From the NCBI RefSeq assembly GCF_900177725.1, contig NZ_FXAT01000006.1:310001-374000 (forward strand): DNA of 64,000 nt. The letters run 5' to 3'. Source of the DNA: Paraburkholderia susongensis (GTDB lineage Bacteria; Pseudomonadota; Gammaproteobacteria; Burkholderiales; Burkholderiaceae). The notes below the pieces were generated by a model, which was not told the origin of the DNA, did not search any database, and was given only the letters and a program-made list of their open reading frames with translations. The translations under genes and the position numbers were made by a program. Each line of letters opens with the position of its first letter. Within the stretch, counting starts at the first letter, position 1. Of this stretch, positions 46,673 to 55,529 are shown in pieces.

Positions 46673-47461
46673 TTACCAGCAGGTGTAGCCGCCATCGATC
46701 GAGACGATCGAGCCGGTCATGTAGGACGAAGCGGACGAGGCGAGAAACACCACCGCCGACGCGATTTCAGACGGCTCGCCGCAGCGGCCCATCGGCGTCA
46801 TGTCCATCCACACGTCGAAGAGTTCGGGGCGCGCGCGCATCGCCAGTGTCATCTCCGTGCCGACGTAGCCGGGCGCGAGCGCGTTCACGCGGACGTTGTC
46901 CTTCGCCCACTCGGTGGCGAGCGCTTTCGTCAGCATGTGCACGGCGCCCTTGCTCGTCATGTACGATGCAGCCGTCTGCGGCCGGTTGACGATCAGCCCC
47001 GACATCGAGCCGAGATTGACGATGCTTCCCGCTCGTTGCGCCACCATGTGTTTGCCGAACGCGCGCGACACCCAGAACGTACCGTTCACGTTGATATCCA
47101 TCACCTGGCGCCATTCCTCGTCGGGCGTCTCGAGCACGCTGTTCAGGCGCGCGATGCCCGCGCTGTTCACGAGCGTGTCGACGCGGCCTTCCTTTGCGAT
47201 GACCTCGTCGGCGACGCGGCGCACGGCGTCGGGGTCGGTCACGTCGACGGTGTAGATCGCGGCGTCGACCTGCTCGTCGCGCAGCTTTTGTTGCGCGCGT
47301 TCGAGCGCGGCGGCATCGCGGTCGAGCAGGATGGGACGCGCGCCGCACTGCGCGAGCGCACGCACCGACTCGAAGCCGATGCCGCTTGCGCCGCCTGTTA
47401 CGACGGCCTGCGTGCCGGAAAGATCGAAACGCTGGGGATAGCGAAGCGGTGTGGACGACAT
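46673..47461 (-). CDS. Short-chain dehydrogenase (sugar/polyol type)
   Basis: A 262-residue classical SDR with TGGASGIG (22-29), NSAG, and catalytic Tyr167/Lys171 in SYMTSK. The acidic LLDRD after strand two indicates NAD(H). First gene of the operon, with a GAGGA ribosome site. Closest in style to polyol or aldose dehydrogenases (threitol, arabinitol, fucose). It would make the ketose that the PfkB kinase then phosphorylates. A palindromic operator lies 30 bases before its start. Confidence 0.88.
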   Translation of the reverse strand: MSSTPLRYPQRFDLSGTQAVVTGGASGIGFESVRALAQCGARPILLDRDAAALERAQQKLRDEQVDAAIYTVDVTDPDAVRRVADEVIAKEGRVDTLVNSAGIARLNSVLETPDEEWRQVMDINVNGTFWVSRAFGKHMVAQRAGSIVNLGSMSGLIVNRPQTAASYMTSKGAVHMLTKALATEWAKDNVRVNALAPGYVGTEMTLAMRARPELFDVWMDMTPMGRCGEPSEIASAVVFLASSASSYMTGSIVSIDGGYTCW

Positions 47462-47490
47462 GCGTTTCCTCGGTGATCGGTCAAATCATA

Positions 47491-47508
47491 GTACCGACTG
47501 ATCGGTAC
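47491..47508 (-). promoter_or_regulatory. 18-bp operator before the sugar operon (TetR type)
   Basis: GTACCGA-CTGA-TCGGTAC, 30 bp before the SDR start. It is the exact reverse complement of the site at 48766-48783, and both have the same orientation relative to the operon each precedes. Confidence 0.7.
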
Positions 47509-47723
47509 AAATATTGAGCAAAACTCCGCCCTGAGCGAAGGATTGCGGGAGAGAAAGCGCATCCATGCCGCATCGCTCGGCGAGGCGAACGGTGCGTGCG
47601 GGCAATGCGGATACGGGATGCGATTCGGCTGCGGCGAGCGAGCCGTGTGATGCGCCTAGGTCGAACGGGGCGAGGCTTTCGGCACGATGTCTGTCTCCTT
47701 TTTCATCACTCTGCTGAGGACTT

Positions 47724-47755
47724 GACGTGGTAGTTACCAGTTGGTTATAACCAGC
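47724..47755 (+). promoter_or_regulatory. gntR promoter overlapped by two tandem dyads
   Basis: TTGACG (47724-47729) and TATAAC (47748-47753), 18 bp apart, form a good sigma-70 promoter. Two dyads, TGGTA-GT-TACCA (47730-47741) and the perfect TGGTTATAACCA (47744-47755), fill the spacer and -10. GntR/HutC operators have this GGT..ACC form, so autorepression is likely. Confidence 0.6.
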
Positions 47756-47883
47756 ATCATGGTCAACGTCGTTGGCGCTGTCAAGATGAATTTCATCGTT
47801 GTGCGCCTATCGCTGACGATTGCCACCGACAACGGCCACCCGAACCTGACCGATAATTGAAGCAAAAACACGAACCGACCCGT

Positions 47884-48687
47884 ATGACAGATATCGCAGA
47901 ACCCATCGATCTTCACGACCTGCTTGGCGGACCCGAGCAGTTCGACCGTTCCGGCCCGCTGCCGCTGTGGGTGCAGGTCAAGAATGTGCTCGAAGCGGCG
48001 ATCCGTCATCCGGGCGTGAATCCGCGGGCACGCGTGCCGTCCGAGCAGAATCTCTGCGACCTGCTCGGCGTGTCGCGCCCCATCGTGCGGCTCGCGCTCG
48101 ATTCGCTCGTGAAGGCGGGACTCATCACGAAGGTGCCGCGGCAGGGCATCTACGTCGCACCGCGCAAGACCGACGTCGATTTTGCGTCGATGAACGAAAG
48201 CCTCTTCGCGGAGATCAGCCGCGGCCACAAGGTCACCACGCGCGTGCTGCAAATGGAGCGCGAGCGCCCGACGCAGCGCGAGCGCGAGATGCTGGCGTTG
48301 CCGCCCGGCGCGGACGTGTTTCGCCTGTACCGCCTCTATTCCGTCGACGACGTGCCTACCGCGCTGTCCTGGCTGATGCTCGCGGGCCATCGCGTGCCGG
48401 GCATCGAGGCGCTGATTGCCGACAACGTGTCCGCGTACGGCGTGATGCGCGAGCGCTACGACTTGCGCATCGAAGCATCCGAGCGCTGGTTCGAAGCCGC
48501 CGTGCCGAACGAAGAGCAGGCCGCGCTGCTGCAACTGTTGATCGGGCAGCCGGTGCTATCGATCGAATCCGTGGGACGCACGGGCGATCATCAGCCGCTC
48601 GAATACTATCGCTGCCTCTACAGCACGGCGTTCAGCCGCATACACGTGACGGCCCACACGCGCGCGCAACCACCCGCGTCCGACTGA
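47884..48687 (+). CDS. GntR-family regulator, HutC type (UTRA domain)
   Basis: A 267-residue regulator: N-terminal winged helix (PSEQNLCDLLGVSRPIVRL, about residues 50-68) and a C-terminal UTRA ligand-binding domain. ATG 47884 is chosen over TTG 47857; neither has a strong ribosome site. It is divergent from the sugar operon, with two GGT..ACC dyads over its own promoter, and is probably the sugar-responsive repressor. It also lies directly before the CoA-ligase operon but is separated from it by a new promoter. Confidence 0.88.
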   Translation: MTDIAEPIDLHDLLGGPEQFDRSGPLPLWVQVKNVLEAAIRHPGVNPRARVPSEQNLCDLLGVSRPIVRLALDSLVKAGLITKVPRQGIYVAPRKTDVDFASMNESLFAEISRGHKVTTRVLQMERERPTQREREMLALPPGADVFRLYRLYSVDDVPTALSWLMLAGHRVPGIEALIADNVSAYGVMRERYDLRIEASERWFEAAVPNEEQAALLQLLIGQPVLSIESVGRTGDHQPLEYYRCLYSTAFSRIHVTAHTRAQPPASD

Positions 48688-48738
48688 TATCGGATCCGGT
48701 GTAACGCGGGTGTAAACCCGCGCATCGCCACAAATGTT

Positions 48739-48796
48739 TTGACACGCCATGCGTTGCTGTTTACTGTACCGATCAGTCGGTACGTAATCGGTACAA
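48739..48796 (+). promoter_or_regulatory. Promoter and operator of the CoA-ligase operon
   Basis: TTGACA (48739-48744), 17 bp, TACTGT (48762-48767) form a strong promoter. The dyad GTACCGA-TCAG-TCGGTAC (48766-48783) overlaps the -10 and start point, and an extra half-site CGGTACAA (48789-48796) lies 11 bp further, one helical turn on. Repression by the TetR protein of the operon is the simplest reading. Confidence 0.72.
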
Positions 48797-48860
48797 CGAT
48801 GCGCGACGCAGTGCGCGGCCCCTGGCCCGCAGGCATCGACCAGCTCAAAGACGGAGACAT

Positions 48861-50825
48861 ATGAGACGCGACGCCCCGCCGCTCTGGCAACCCGGGCCGG
48901 ATGAGTTCGAACGGTCCAATCTCGCGCGCTTCGCGCGCAGCAACGGTTTCGATCCGAAGGATTACGAAACGCTGCATCGCTGGTCGATCAGCGACTTCGA
49001 CGGCTTCTGGAACGCGCTGTGGGACTTCTCCGGCGTGATCGGCGCGCGCGGCGACGTCGTGCTGCAACGCGTGAGCGAAGGCGAAATGTTCGGCGCACGC
49101 TGGTATCCACAAGCAGAACTGAACTTCGCCGAAAACCTCCTCGTCGGCGACGATGCGCGGCTTGCCGTCATCGAGGCGAACGAAAGCGGTGTGGTAGCGA
49201 ACGTCACGATGGGCGAGTTGCGCGAGCGCGTCGCGCGGGCGCAATACGGCTTGCGCAAGCTCGGCGTTGGCCGCGGCGATTGCGTCGCGGGCATCATGCC
49301 GAACAACACCGATGCGCTCGTCGCGCTGCTCGCGACGGCTTCCATCGGCGCGATCTGGGCGTCGTGCTCGCCGGACTTCGGCGCGCCGGGCATCATCGAT
49401 CGAGTGGGGCAGGTGCATCCGAAAGTCGTGGTTGCGGCGCGCTCGTACGTGTACAACGGCAAGCGCTTTTCCATCGACGAGAATCTGCGCGCAGTGCTCG
49501 CGGGCATGCCTGGCGTCGAGCATCTCGTCGTGTCGGGTGACGACGCTGCGCCGCTCGAAGGCGCATCCGTGCACAGTCTCACGTGGCGCGAGTTGTGCGC
49601 GGACGCGAACGCATCGCTCGAATTCGAGCGCGTGCCGTTCTCGCATCCGCTCTACGTGATGTTCACGTCCGGCACGACGGGCTTGCCGAAGGGCATCGTT
49701 CATACGACGGGCGGCGTGATCCTCCAGCATCGCAAAGAGCATCTGATGCATTGCGACGTGCGCCCCGGCGACGTGATGAGCTGGTACACGAACACCGCAT
49801 GGATGATGTATCACTGGCTCATTTCCGGGCTCGCGAGCCATGCGGCCATCGTGCTGTACGACGGCGCGCCCATCGTCAAGCGTGCCGATGGGCTCGATTA
49901 CGGCGTGCTGTGGCGCATCGCGCAGGAAGCGCGCATCACGCACTTCGGCACCAGTCCGCGCTATCTCGGCTCGCTCGCCGAAGCGGCTTACGAACCGGGA
50001 CGTCAGCACGATCTCGGCGCGCTGCGCAGTGTGCTGTCGGCGGGTGCGCCGGTCACGCCGGAACAGTTCGACTGGCTCTATGCGGCCGTCAAGCGCGACA
50101 TGATATTCGCGTCGATTTCGGGCGGCACCGAGATCATCGGCTGCTTCGTGCTCGGGTCGCCGCTGCATGCCGTGCATCGCGGTGAAATCGCGTGCAAGGG
50201 ATTGGGTCTCGCGGTCGATGTGCTCGATGAGCGCGGAGCATCGATCATCGGGCGCAAGGGCGATCTGGTTTGCACAGAACCGTTCCCGAGCATGCCGCTC
50301 ACGTTCTGGGGCGACAACGGCGAGGCGCGTTATCGTGCCGCGTACTTCGATGCACGCCCGGGCATCTGGACGCATGGCGATCTCGCCGAGCAGAACCATC
50401 ACGGCGGCGTCGTGATCTACGGCCGGACCGACACGACGCTCAAGCCCGGCGGTGTGCGTATTGGCACGGCGGAAATCTATCGCGTGATCGACACGCAACC
50501 GGAGATTCAGGATTGCATCGTGTTCGGCCGTCCCGTCGGCGACGATGAGGAAATCGTGCTGTGCGTCGTGATGAAAGCGGGCTTTACGCTCGACGCCTCG
50601 CTCATCGACAGACTGCGCGCCGAAGTGCGCAAGAAGGCTTCGCCGCGCCATGTGCCGCGCGATATCCATCAGGTGTGCGCCGTGCCGTACACGATCAATG
50701 GCAAGCGGGTGGAAGGCGCGGCGCGCTCGGTCGTGGCGGGCGTGCCGGTGAAGAACCTCGGCTCGCTGTCGAACCCCGAATGCCTCGCTGAATTCGCCGC
50801 GCTCTATGCGAAGGAGCCGGCATGA
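48861..50825 (+). CDS. Acetoacetyl-CoA synthetase-type acyl-CoA ligase
   Basis: A 654-residue adenylate-forming enzyme whose whole-length pattern (WQPGPDEFERSNLARF, WYPQAELNFAENLL, GAIWASCSPDFG, NTAWMMYHWLISGL) is that of acetoacetate-CoA ligase. The P-loop is FTSGTTGLPKGI and the catalytic lysine sits in TINGKRVEGA. It activates acetoacetate or a similar short keto or branched acid with ATP and CoA. First gene of the operon, GGAGAC ribosome site, TetR-type operator in the promoter. It overlaps the next gene by 4 bases. The true substrate could be wider than acetoacetate. Confidence 0.9.
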   Translation: MRRDAPPLWQPGPDEFERSNLARFARSNGFDPKDYETLHRWSISDFDGFWNALWDFSGVIGARGDVVLQRVSEGEMFGARWYPQAELNFAENLLVGDDARLAVIEANESGVVANVTMGELRERVARAQYGLRKLGVGRGDCVAGIMPNNTDALVALLATASIGAIWASCSPDFGAPGIIDRVGQVHPKVVVAARSYVYNGKRFSIDENLRAVLAGMPGVEHLVVSGDDAAPLEGASVHSLTWRELCADANASLEFERVPFSHPLYVMFTSGTTGLPKGIVHTTGGVILQHRKEHLMHCDVRPGDVMSWYTNTAWMMYHWLISGLASHAAIVLYDGAPIVKRADGLDYGVLWRIAQEARITHFGTSPRYLGSLAEAAYEPGRQHDLGALRSVLSAGAPVTPEQFDWLYAAVKRDMIFASISGGTEIIGCFVLGSPLHAVHRGEIACKGLGLAVDVLDERGASIIGRKGDLVCTEPFPSMPLTFWGDNGEARYRAAYFDARPGIWTHGDLAEQNHHGGVVIYGRTDTTLKPGGVRIGTAEIYRVIDTQPEIQDCIVFGRPVGDDEEIVLCVVMKAGFTLDASLIDRLRAEVRKKASPRHVPRDIHQVCAVPYTINGKRVEGAARSVVAGVPVKNLGSLSNPECLAEFAALYAKEPA

Positions 50826-51979
50826 ACGCACGCTCTCTCGGCGCGATCGCGGGCATCGCCGAACTGAAGTCGGTGCGCCGCACGCAAGGCGCGACGACGC
50901 TGCAATACATCGCGCAGGCGGTGTTGCACGCGGTCGAGGATGCGGGACTGGAGAAAGACGCCGTCGATGGCCTGCTGGTCGGTCCGCAAGTGGGCGAGAC
51001 GCCGCAGCACGTGCCCGCGACCGTCGCGGAATATCTCGGCATCGAGCCGTGCATGTCGAACGTGGTCGATCTGGGCGGCGCGAGCGGCGCGGGTATGGTG
51101 TGGCGCGCGGCGGCGGCCATCGATGCCGGCATGTGCGAAACGGTCGTTTGCGTGCTCGCGAACGTGCGCGAGGAACCCGCGCCGCGTTCGCCGAACCGTA
51201 ATCCGATCCGTGAATTCGACGTGCCGTTCGGCGCATCGGGCGCAAACATCTCGTATGCGTTGCCGATGCAGCGTCACATGTCCGAGTTCGGCTCCACACC
51301 GGAGCAGTTCGCGCGCATCGCGTCGATCGAGCGGCAGAACGCGCAACTCAATCCGGAATCGATCTTTTACGGCCAGCCCGCGAGCGTCGACGATGTGCTG
51401 GCCTCGCCGGTGATCGCGAGTCCGCTGCATCTTTTCGAAATCGTGATGCCTGTTGCGGGCGGATGCGCGGTCGTCGTGACGAGTGCGGAACGTGCGCGCT
51501 CGCTGCGGCATCCGCCGGTGCATCTGCTCGGCGCGGGCGAGAAGATTACGCATCGCGCGATCAGCCAGATGCCGGTGCTCACCAGCGGTCCGCTCGAGCC
51601 CGCGATGCATCACGCGCTCGAGCGCGCCGGGCTCGCCGCGCACGACATGAGCCTGCTGTCGCTATACGACTGCTACACGATCATGGTCGCGCTGACGATG
51701 GAAGACGCGGGCCTGTGCGAGCGCGGCCAGTTCGGCCGCTGGATGGACGATCACACCTTCGGCCACGACGGCGACTTTCCCCTCAACACGCACGGTGGCC
51801 AACTCGGCTGCGGACAGGCGGATCTCGCGGGCGGCATGGCGCATATCGTCGAAGCGGTGCGTCAGCTTCGCCACGAAGCCGGCGCACGGCAGATTCCGAA
51901 CGCGCAGACCGCGCTCGTCACCGGCAACGGCGCGACGGTGAGCGAGGCGACCGCGCTGGTCCTGGGAGCGGACGCATGA
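50822..51979 (+). CDS. Thiolase-superfamily protein lacking the nucleophilic Cys (SCP2/lipid-transfer type)
   Basis: A 385-residue thiolase-fold protein. Where thiolases carry C-x-S-G, it reads GGASGAG (Gly86 at the Cys position), and the GHP His region reads GQADLAGG, so classical thiolysis is unlikely. LYDCYTIMVALTMEDAG (281-297) and NTHGGQLGCG are typical of SCP2-type proteins that pair with DUF35 partners. The next gene is a DUF35 protein, overlapping by 4 bases. In known pairs of this kind (Ltp2 with DUF35) the activity is a retro-aldol cleavage of a hydroxyacyl-CoA; here this is inferred, and the second Ltp2 tyrosine is not obvious. Confidence 0.82.
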   Translation: MNARSLGAIAGIAELKSVRRTQGATTLQYIAQAVLHAVEDAGLEKDAVDGLLVGPQVGETPQHVPATVAEYLGIEPCMSNVVDLGGASGAGMVWRAAAAIDAGMCETVVCVLANVREEPAPRSPNRNPIREFDVPFGASGANISYALPMQRHMSEFGSTPEQFARIASIERQNAQLNPESIFYGQPASVDDVLASPVIASPLHLFEIVMPVAGGCAVVVTSAERARSLRHPPVHLLGAGEKITHRAISQMPVLTSGPLEPAMHHALERAGLAAHDMSLLSLYDCYTIMVALTMEDAGLCERGQFGRWMDDHTFGHDGDFPLNTHGGQLGCGQADLAGGMAHIVEAVRQLRHEAGARQIPNAQTALVTGNGATVSEATALVLGADA

Positions 51980-52416
51980 ACGACGTCTTCAGTAGTCTGG
52001 AAGTACCCGGCCCGATTCCGACGGCGATCAGCGAGCCGTTCTGGAGCGCGCTGCGTCGCGGCGAATTCACGCTGCAACACTGCGACGCATGCGGCAAAGC
52101 GATTTTCTATCCGCGCGCGCATTGCCCGCATTGCTGGAGCGAGCGCATCGCGTGGCGCGCGGCGAGCGGACGCGGCACGGTAAAAAGCTTTTCGGTGATT
52201 CATCGTCCGGGGCACTTTGCGTGGGCAGCGGTCGCGCCGTATGTGATCGCGCTCATCGACCTGGAAGAAGGCCCGACGATGCTCTCGCAACTCCTCCTCG
52301 ACGATCCCGCCGATGCGTGCGTCGGCATGCCCGTGACGATGCGGCCCGTCGAGATCGGCAGGTACACGCTGCCGTTTTTTGCGCCGTTGGCCGATGCACG
52401 CCACGGGACAGCTTAG
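51976..52416 (+). CDS. DUF35 Zn-ribbon/OB-fold protein
   Basis: A 146-residue protein. The N-terminal rubredoxin-like zinc ribbon HCDACGKAIFYPRAHCPHC has all four Cys; an OB fold follows (RGTVKSFSVIHRPG ... VIALIDLEEGPTML). DUF35 proteins bind thiolase-like partners and help hold acyl-CoA. ATG 51976 lies inside the stop of the Cys-less thiolase gene, supporting a complex. The longer upstream frame is a shadow. Confidence 0.88.
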   Translation: MNDVFSSLEVPGPIPTAISEPFWSALRRGEFTLQHCDACGKAIFYPRAHCPHCWSERIAWRAASGRGTVKSFSVIHRPGHFAWAAVAPYVIALIDLEEGPTMLSQLLLDDPADACVGMPVTMRPVEIGRYTLPFFAPLADARHGTA

Positions 52417-52425
52417 GAAGCAACC

Positions 52426-53601
52426 ATGGGACAAACAACCACACAGGATGCGTGGCTGCTCGACGGCGTGCGCACACCGTTCGGCAAGTATCGCGGCGCG
52501 CTCGCGTCGCTGAATTCGCTCGAACTCGGTCAGCGCGCCATCGGCGAGATGATCGCGCGTCATTCGCAAGCGCGCACGCCGGACGCCGTGCTGATGGGCT
52601 GCGTCGTGCAGGCGGGGCTCGGACAGAATCCGGCGCGCATTGCGAGCGTGCGGGCCGGCGTCGAGCCGACGACACCCGCGCTCACGCTCAACAGCGTGTG
52701 CATCGCGAGCCTCGAAGCGGTATGCGATGCGACGCGCCGCATTCGTGGCGGCGAGGGCGACACGTATCTCGTCGGCGGCTTCGACTCGATGACACGCGCG
52801 CCGTCACTGCAGCCGTCCGAATTCGATCCCCCCGATGCGCCGCCGACCCGCAGCGCGCTCGACAGCGACGGCCTGCGCTGCGCGCTCACCGGTGAATCGA
52901 TGGGCGTCGTGTCGGAAGCATGCAACCGCGAACTCGGCATTGGGCGCGAGGAACAGGACGAATGGGCGGTGCTGTCGCAACAGCGCGCGGCTCGCAGCGC
53001 CGCGTGGCGCGAGGAACGCGAGATCGTTCCGGTCGAGACAGTGGAAGGAACCGTCAAGTCCGATCAAGGCATTCGCGCGGATTCGACGCTTGCAAAAGTC
53101 GCCGCGCTCAAAGCGGCATTCGGCGACGGCGGCACGATCACCGCGGGCAACGCATCGCAGATGTCGGACGGCGGCAGCGCGGGACTCGTCGTCAGCACGG
53201 CGGCGCTGGAGCGCGGCGCATCCACGCCGCTCGCGCGCATCGTCGACTGGGGCTGGGTCGCCGGACCCGACGCGACGCTGCATCTGAAGCCCGCGAACGC
53301 GATCCGCAAGGTGCTCGACAAGCACGGGCTGAAGCCGTCCGACATCGACCTCTACGAAATCAACGAAGCCTTCGCCGGCGTGACGATCGCGTCGGCACGC
53401 GCGCTGAGCCTGCCGAACGACGTCGTCAACGTGAACGGCGGCGCGATCGCGATCGGGCATCCGCTGGGCGCATCGGCTTTCCGCCTGCTGCTCACGCTCG
53501 CGCTCGAAATGAAGCGGCGTGGCGCGCGGCGCGGTATCGCATCGCTGTGCGGCGGGGGCGGACAAGGCATGGCGGTACTGATCGAAAACCCCGCGGCTTG
53601 A
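52426..53601 (+). CDS. Thiolase (acetyl-CoA C-acyltransferase)
   Basis: A 391-residue thiolase with complete active site: nucleophile Cys92 in NSVCIASL, the His in IAIGHPLGAS, and the second Cys in SLCGGGGQGM. It is biosynthetic/degradative type II by length. With the acetoacetyl-CoA synthetase-type ligase it would split acetoacetyl-CoA, or a longer 3-ketoacyl-CoA, into acetyl-CoA plus a shortened acyl-CoA. AGGAA ribosome site, 9 bases after the DUF35 gene. Having both this and a Cys-less homologue in one operon argues that the latter does something else. Confidence 0.92.
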   Translation: MGQTTTQDAWLLDGVRTPFGKYRGALASLNSLELGQRAIGEMIARHSQARTPDAVLMGCVVQAGLGQNPARIASVRAGVEPTTPALTLNSVCIASLEAVCDATRRIRGGEGDTYLVGGFDSMTRAPSLQPSEFDPPDAPPTRSALDSDGLRCALTGESMGVVSEACNRELGIGREEQDEWAVLSQQRAARSAAWREEREIVPVETVEGTVKSDQGIRADSTLAKVAALKAAFGDGGTITAGNASQMSDGGSAGLVVSTAALERGASTPLARIVDWGWVAGPDATLHLKPANAIRKVLDKHGLKPSDIDLYEINEAFAGVTIASARALSLPNDVVNVNGGAIAIGHPLGASAFRLLLTLALEMKRRGARRGIASLCGGGGQGMAVLIENPAA

Positions 53602-53641
53602 ACACTTTCACATCAGTCACTAACTCAACGAGGAGGACACC

Positions 53642-54088
53642 ATGAGCGACAACAACGGCTGGACCAGAACGCTGGGCGGCATGCCCGCAGCGGGCGCGAG
53701 CGCCGAGCGCACGAAGACGATGAGCATGCGCGACATCGAACTCTTCACCGAGATCACCGGCGACCGTAATCCGCTTCATTACGACGAAGCGCTGGCGAAG
53801 GCGTCGCCGTTTGGCGGGCTGATCGTGCAGGGCGGCGTGACGTCGGGAATCCTGAACGCGATCGTCGCCGAGGAATTGCCGGGGCCTGGCTCGGTGTTTC
53901 TCGGTATGGAGCTGAAGTTCTCGAAAGGCGTGCTGGTCGGCGATACGGTGACGGGCAAGGTCACCGTGAAAACCGTGCGCGAGGACAAGCCGATCTGCAC
54001 GATCGAGGTCAGCGTGACGAACCAGAAGGGCGACGTGTGTCTGAGCGGCACGGCGACGACCTATACCACGCCGCTCAAGCAGGGCTGA
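53642..54088 (+). CDS. MaoC-like (R)-specific enoyl-CoA hydratase
   Basis: A 148-residue hot-dog-fold protein. The hydratase-2 motif is intact: ITGDRNPLHYDEALAKASPF with catalytic Asp41 and His46. It hydrates a 2-enoyl-CoA to the (R)-3-hydroxyacyl-CoA or the reverse. Strong GAGGAGG ribosome site, 40 bases after the thiolase gene. It would supply the 3-hydroxyacyl-CoA for the DUF35-thiolase-like pair. No acyl-CoA dehydrogenase is encoded nearby, so the enoyl-CoA must come from elsewhere or be the direct ligase product. Confidence 0.9.
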   Translation: MSDNNGWTRTLGGMPAAGASAERTKTMSMRDIELFTEITGDRNPLHYDEALAKASPFGGLIVQGGVTSGILNAIVAEELPGPGSVFLGMELKFSKGVLVGDTVTGKVTVKTVREDKPICTIEVSVTNQKGDVCLSGTATTYTTPLKQG

Positions 54089-54166
54089 GTCGCAAAGAAA
54101 GTCGCATAACCAGAGGTCACGCAATGAGTTGAAGCAGCACCCACTACACAACATCAGGAGACGGCA

Positions 54167-55501
54167 ATGACGGTAAGGGTGGCGGACGGTCAGGTTCTCT
54201 CCGGCCGGGTCTCGTCCGCGGAACACCGCAAGGTGGCGGTCGCGAGTCTGGTCGGTACGGCAATCGAGTGGTACGACTATTACCTGTACGGAACATGCGC
54301 GGCGCTGATTTTTCCGCACCTGTTCTTTCCGTCGATGGATGCGTGGGTCGGCACCATCGCGGCGTTCGCCACCTATGCGGTGGGCTTCGTGGCGCGGCCG
54401 GTCGGCGCGGCGGTGTTCGGCCATTACGGCGACCGCATCGGCCGCAAGGCGATTCTCGTGTTGTCGTTGTGGATGATGGGCGGCAGCACGATCGCGATCG
54501 GCTTTCTGCCGACCTACGAGAGCATCGGCCCGTGGGCGGCAGTGCTGCTGAGTGTGTTGCGCCTGATTCAGGGCTTCGCGGTCGGGGGCGAATGGGGCTC
54601 GGCGGTCGTGATGGCGGTCGAGCACGCGCCCGCCAACCGGCGCGGCCTGTTCGGCAGCTTTCCGCAGATCGGCGTGCCGGCCGGCTTGCTGCTCTCCACG
54701 CTGGCGTTCTTCATCACGTCGGTGAGCATGAGCAACGCGGATCTGATGGCATGGGGCTGGCGCATTCCGTTCATCGCGAGCATCGTGATGGTGATGGTCG
54801 GCATGTTCATCCGCCTGAAGCTGCACGAGTCGCCCGTGTTCGAACAGATGAAGCGCCGCCAGCAGGACGTGAAGGCGCCCGCGATGGAAGTGCTGAAGTC
54901 GCATCGCCGCGCGCTCTATCTGACCATCGGCATGAAGCTGTTGCAGAACGCCGTGTTCTATATGTACAGCGTGTTCATGCTGAGCTACATCACCGGCACG
55001 CTGAAGATGGACCGCTCCGTTGGTCTGGGTGCGATTCTGCTGTCGAGCGTGATCGGTTTCGCGACCTTGCCGGCGTGGTCGTATCTGTCCGATCTGATCG
55101 GGCGCAAGAAGGTGTATCTGTTCGGCACGATCGCGTCGACGTTGTTCATCGCGCCGTTCTTCTGGATGGCGCATACGGGCTCCGTCGTGCTGATCGTGAT
55201 CGGCATGGTGATCGGCTTGAACGTGTTGCACGACGCGATGTACGGCCCGCAGGCGGTCTATTTCTCGGAACTGTTCGGCACCAATGTGCGGCTGTCCGGC
55301 GCGAATATCGGCTATGCGGTCGGCGCGGTGCTGTCGGGCGGTTTCGCGCCGATGATCGCCACCGCTCTGCTGAAGTGGAACGACGGCGGGACGTGGGGCA
55401 TCACCGTGTATTTCATGGCGCTGGGCGTCATCAGCGTGATCTGCACGATGATGGCCCGCGAAACGTGGCAGGACCGGCTCGACCCTGAGGCGCGCCAATG
55501 A
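54167..55501 (+). CDS. MFS transporter, metabolite:H+ symporter (MHS) family
   Basis: A 444-residue protein with 12 helices. The MHS hallmarks are GTAIEWYDYYLYG in helix 1, GHYGDRIGRK after helix 2 and LRLIQGFAVGGEWG in helix 4, as in KgtP, ShiA and citrate or ketoglutarate carriers. It probably brings in the carboxylic acid that the ligase of the operon activates. CAGGAGA ribosome site, 78 bases after the maoC gene. Confidence 0.92.
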   Translation: MTVRVADGQVLSGRVSSAEHRKVAVASLVGTAIEWYDYYLYGTCAALIFPHLFFPSMDAWVGTIAAFATYAVGFVARPVGAAVFGHYGDRIGRKAILVLSLWMMGGSTIAIGFLPTYESIGPWAAVLLSVLRLIQGFAVGGEWGSAVVMAVEHAPANRRGLFGSFPQIGVPAGLLLSTLAFFITSVSMSNADLMAWGWRIPFIASIVMVMVGMFIRLKLHESPVFEQMKRRQQDVKAPAMEVLKSHRRALYLTIGMKLLQNAVFYMYSVFMLSYITGTLKMDRSVGLGAILLSSVIGFATLPAWSYLSDLIGRKKVYLFGTIASTLFIAPFFWMAHTGSVVLIVIGMVIGLNVLHDAMYGPQAVYFSELFGTNVRLSGANIGYAVGAVLSGGFAPMIATALLKWNDGGTWGITVYFMALGVISVICTMMARETWQDRLDPEARQ

Positions 55502-55529
55502 CCTGCGCACGCAACCGGAACGGAGCGGC

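Larger units (their letters stand above)
47462..47883. other. Divergent control region between the sugar operon and gntR
   Basis: 422 bases carrying regulatory signals and no gene: the TetR-type operator at 47491-47508 next to the SDR start, and a promoter with two tandem dyads at 47724-47755 facing gntR. The middle part (47520-47720) shows nothing recognisable. Confidence 0.6.

Noticed and set aside
48618..51299. An 893-residue open frame on the minus strand
   Set aside because: Antisense to the CoA ligase and the thiolase-like gene; Arg/Ala/His-rich and motif-free.
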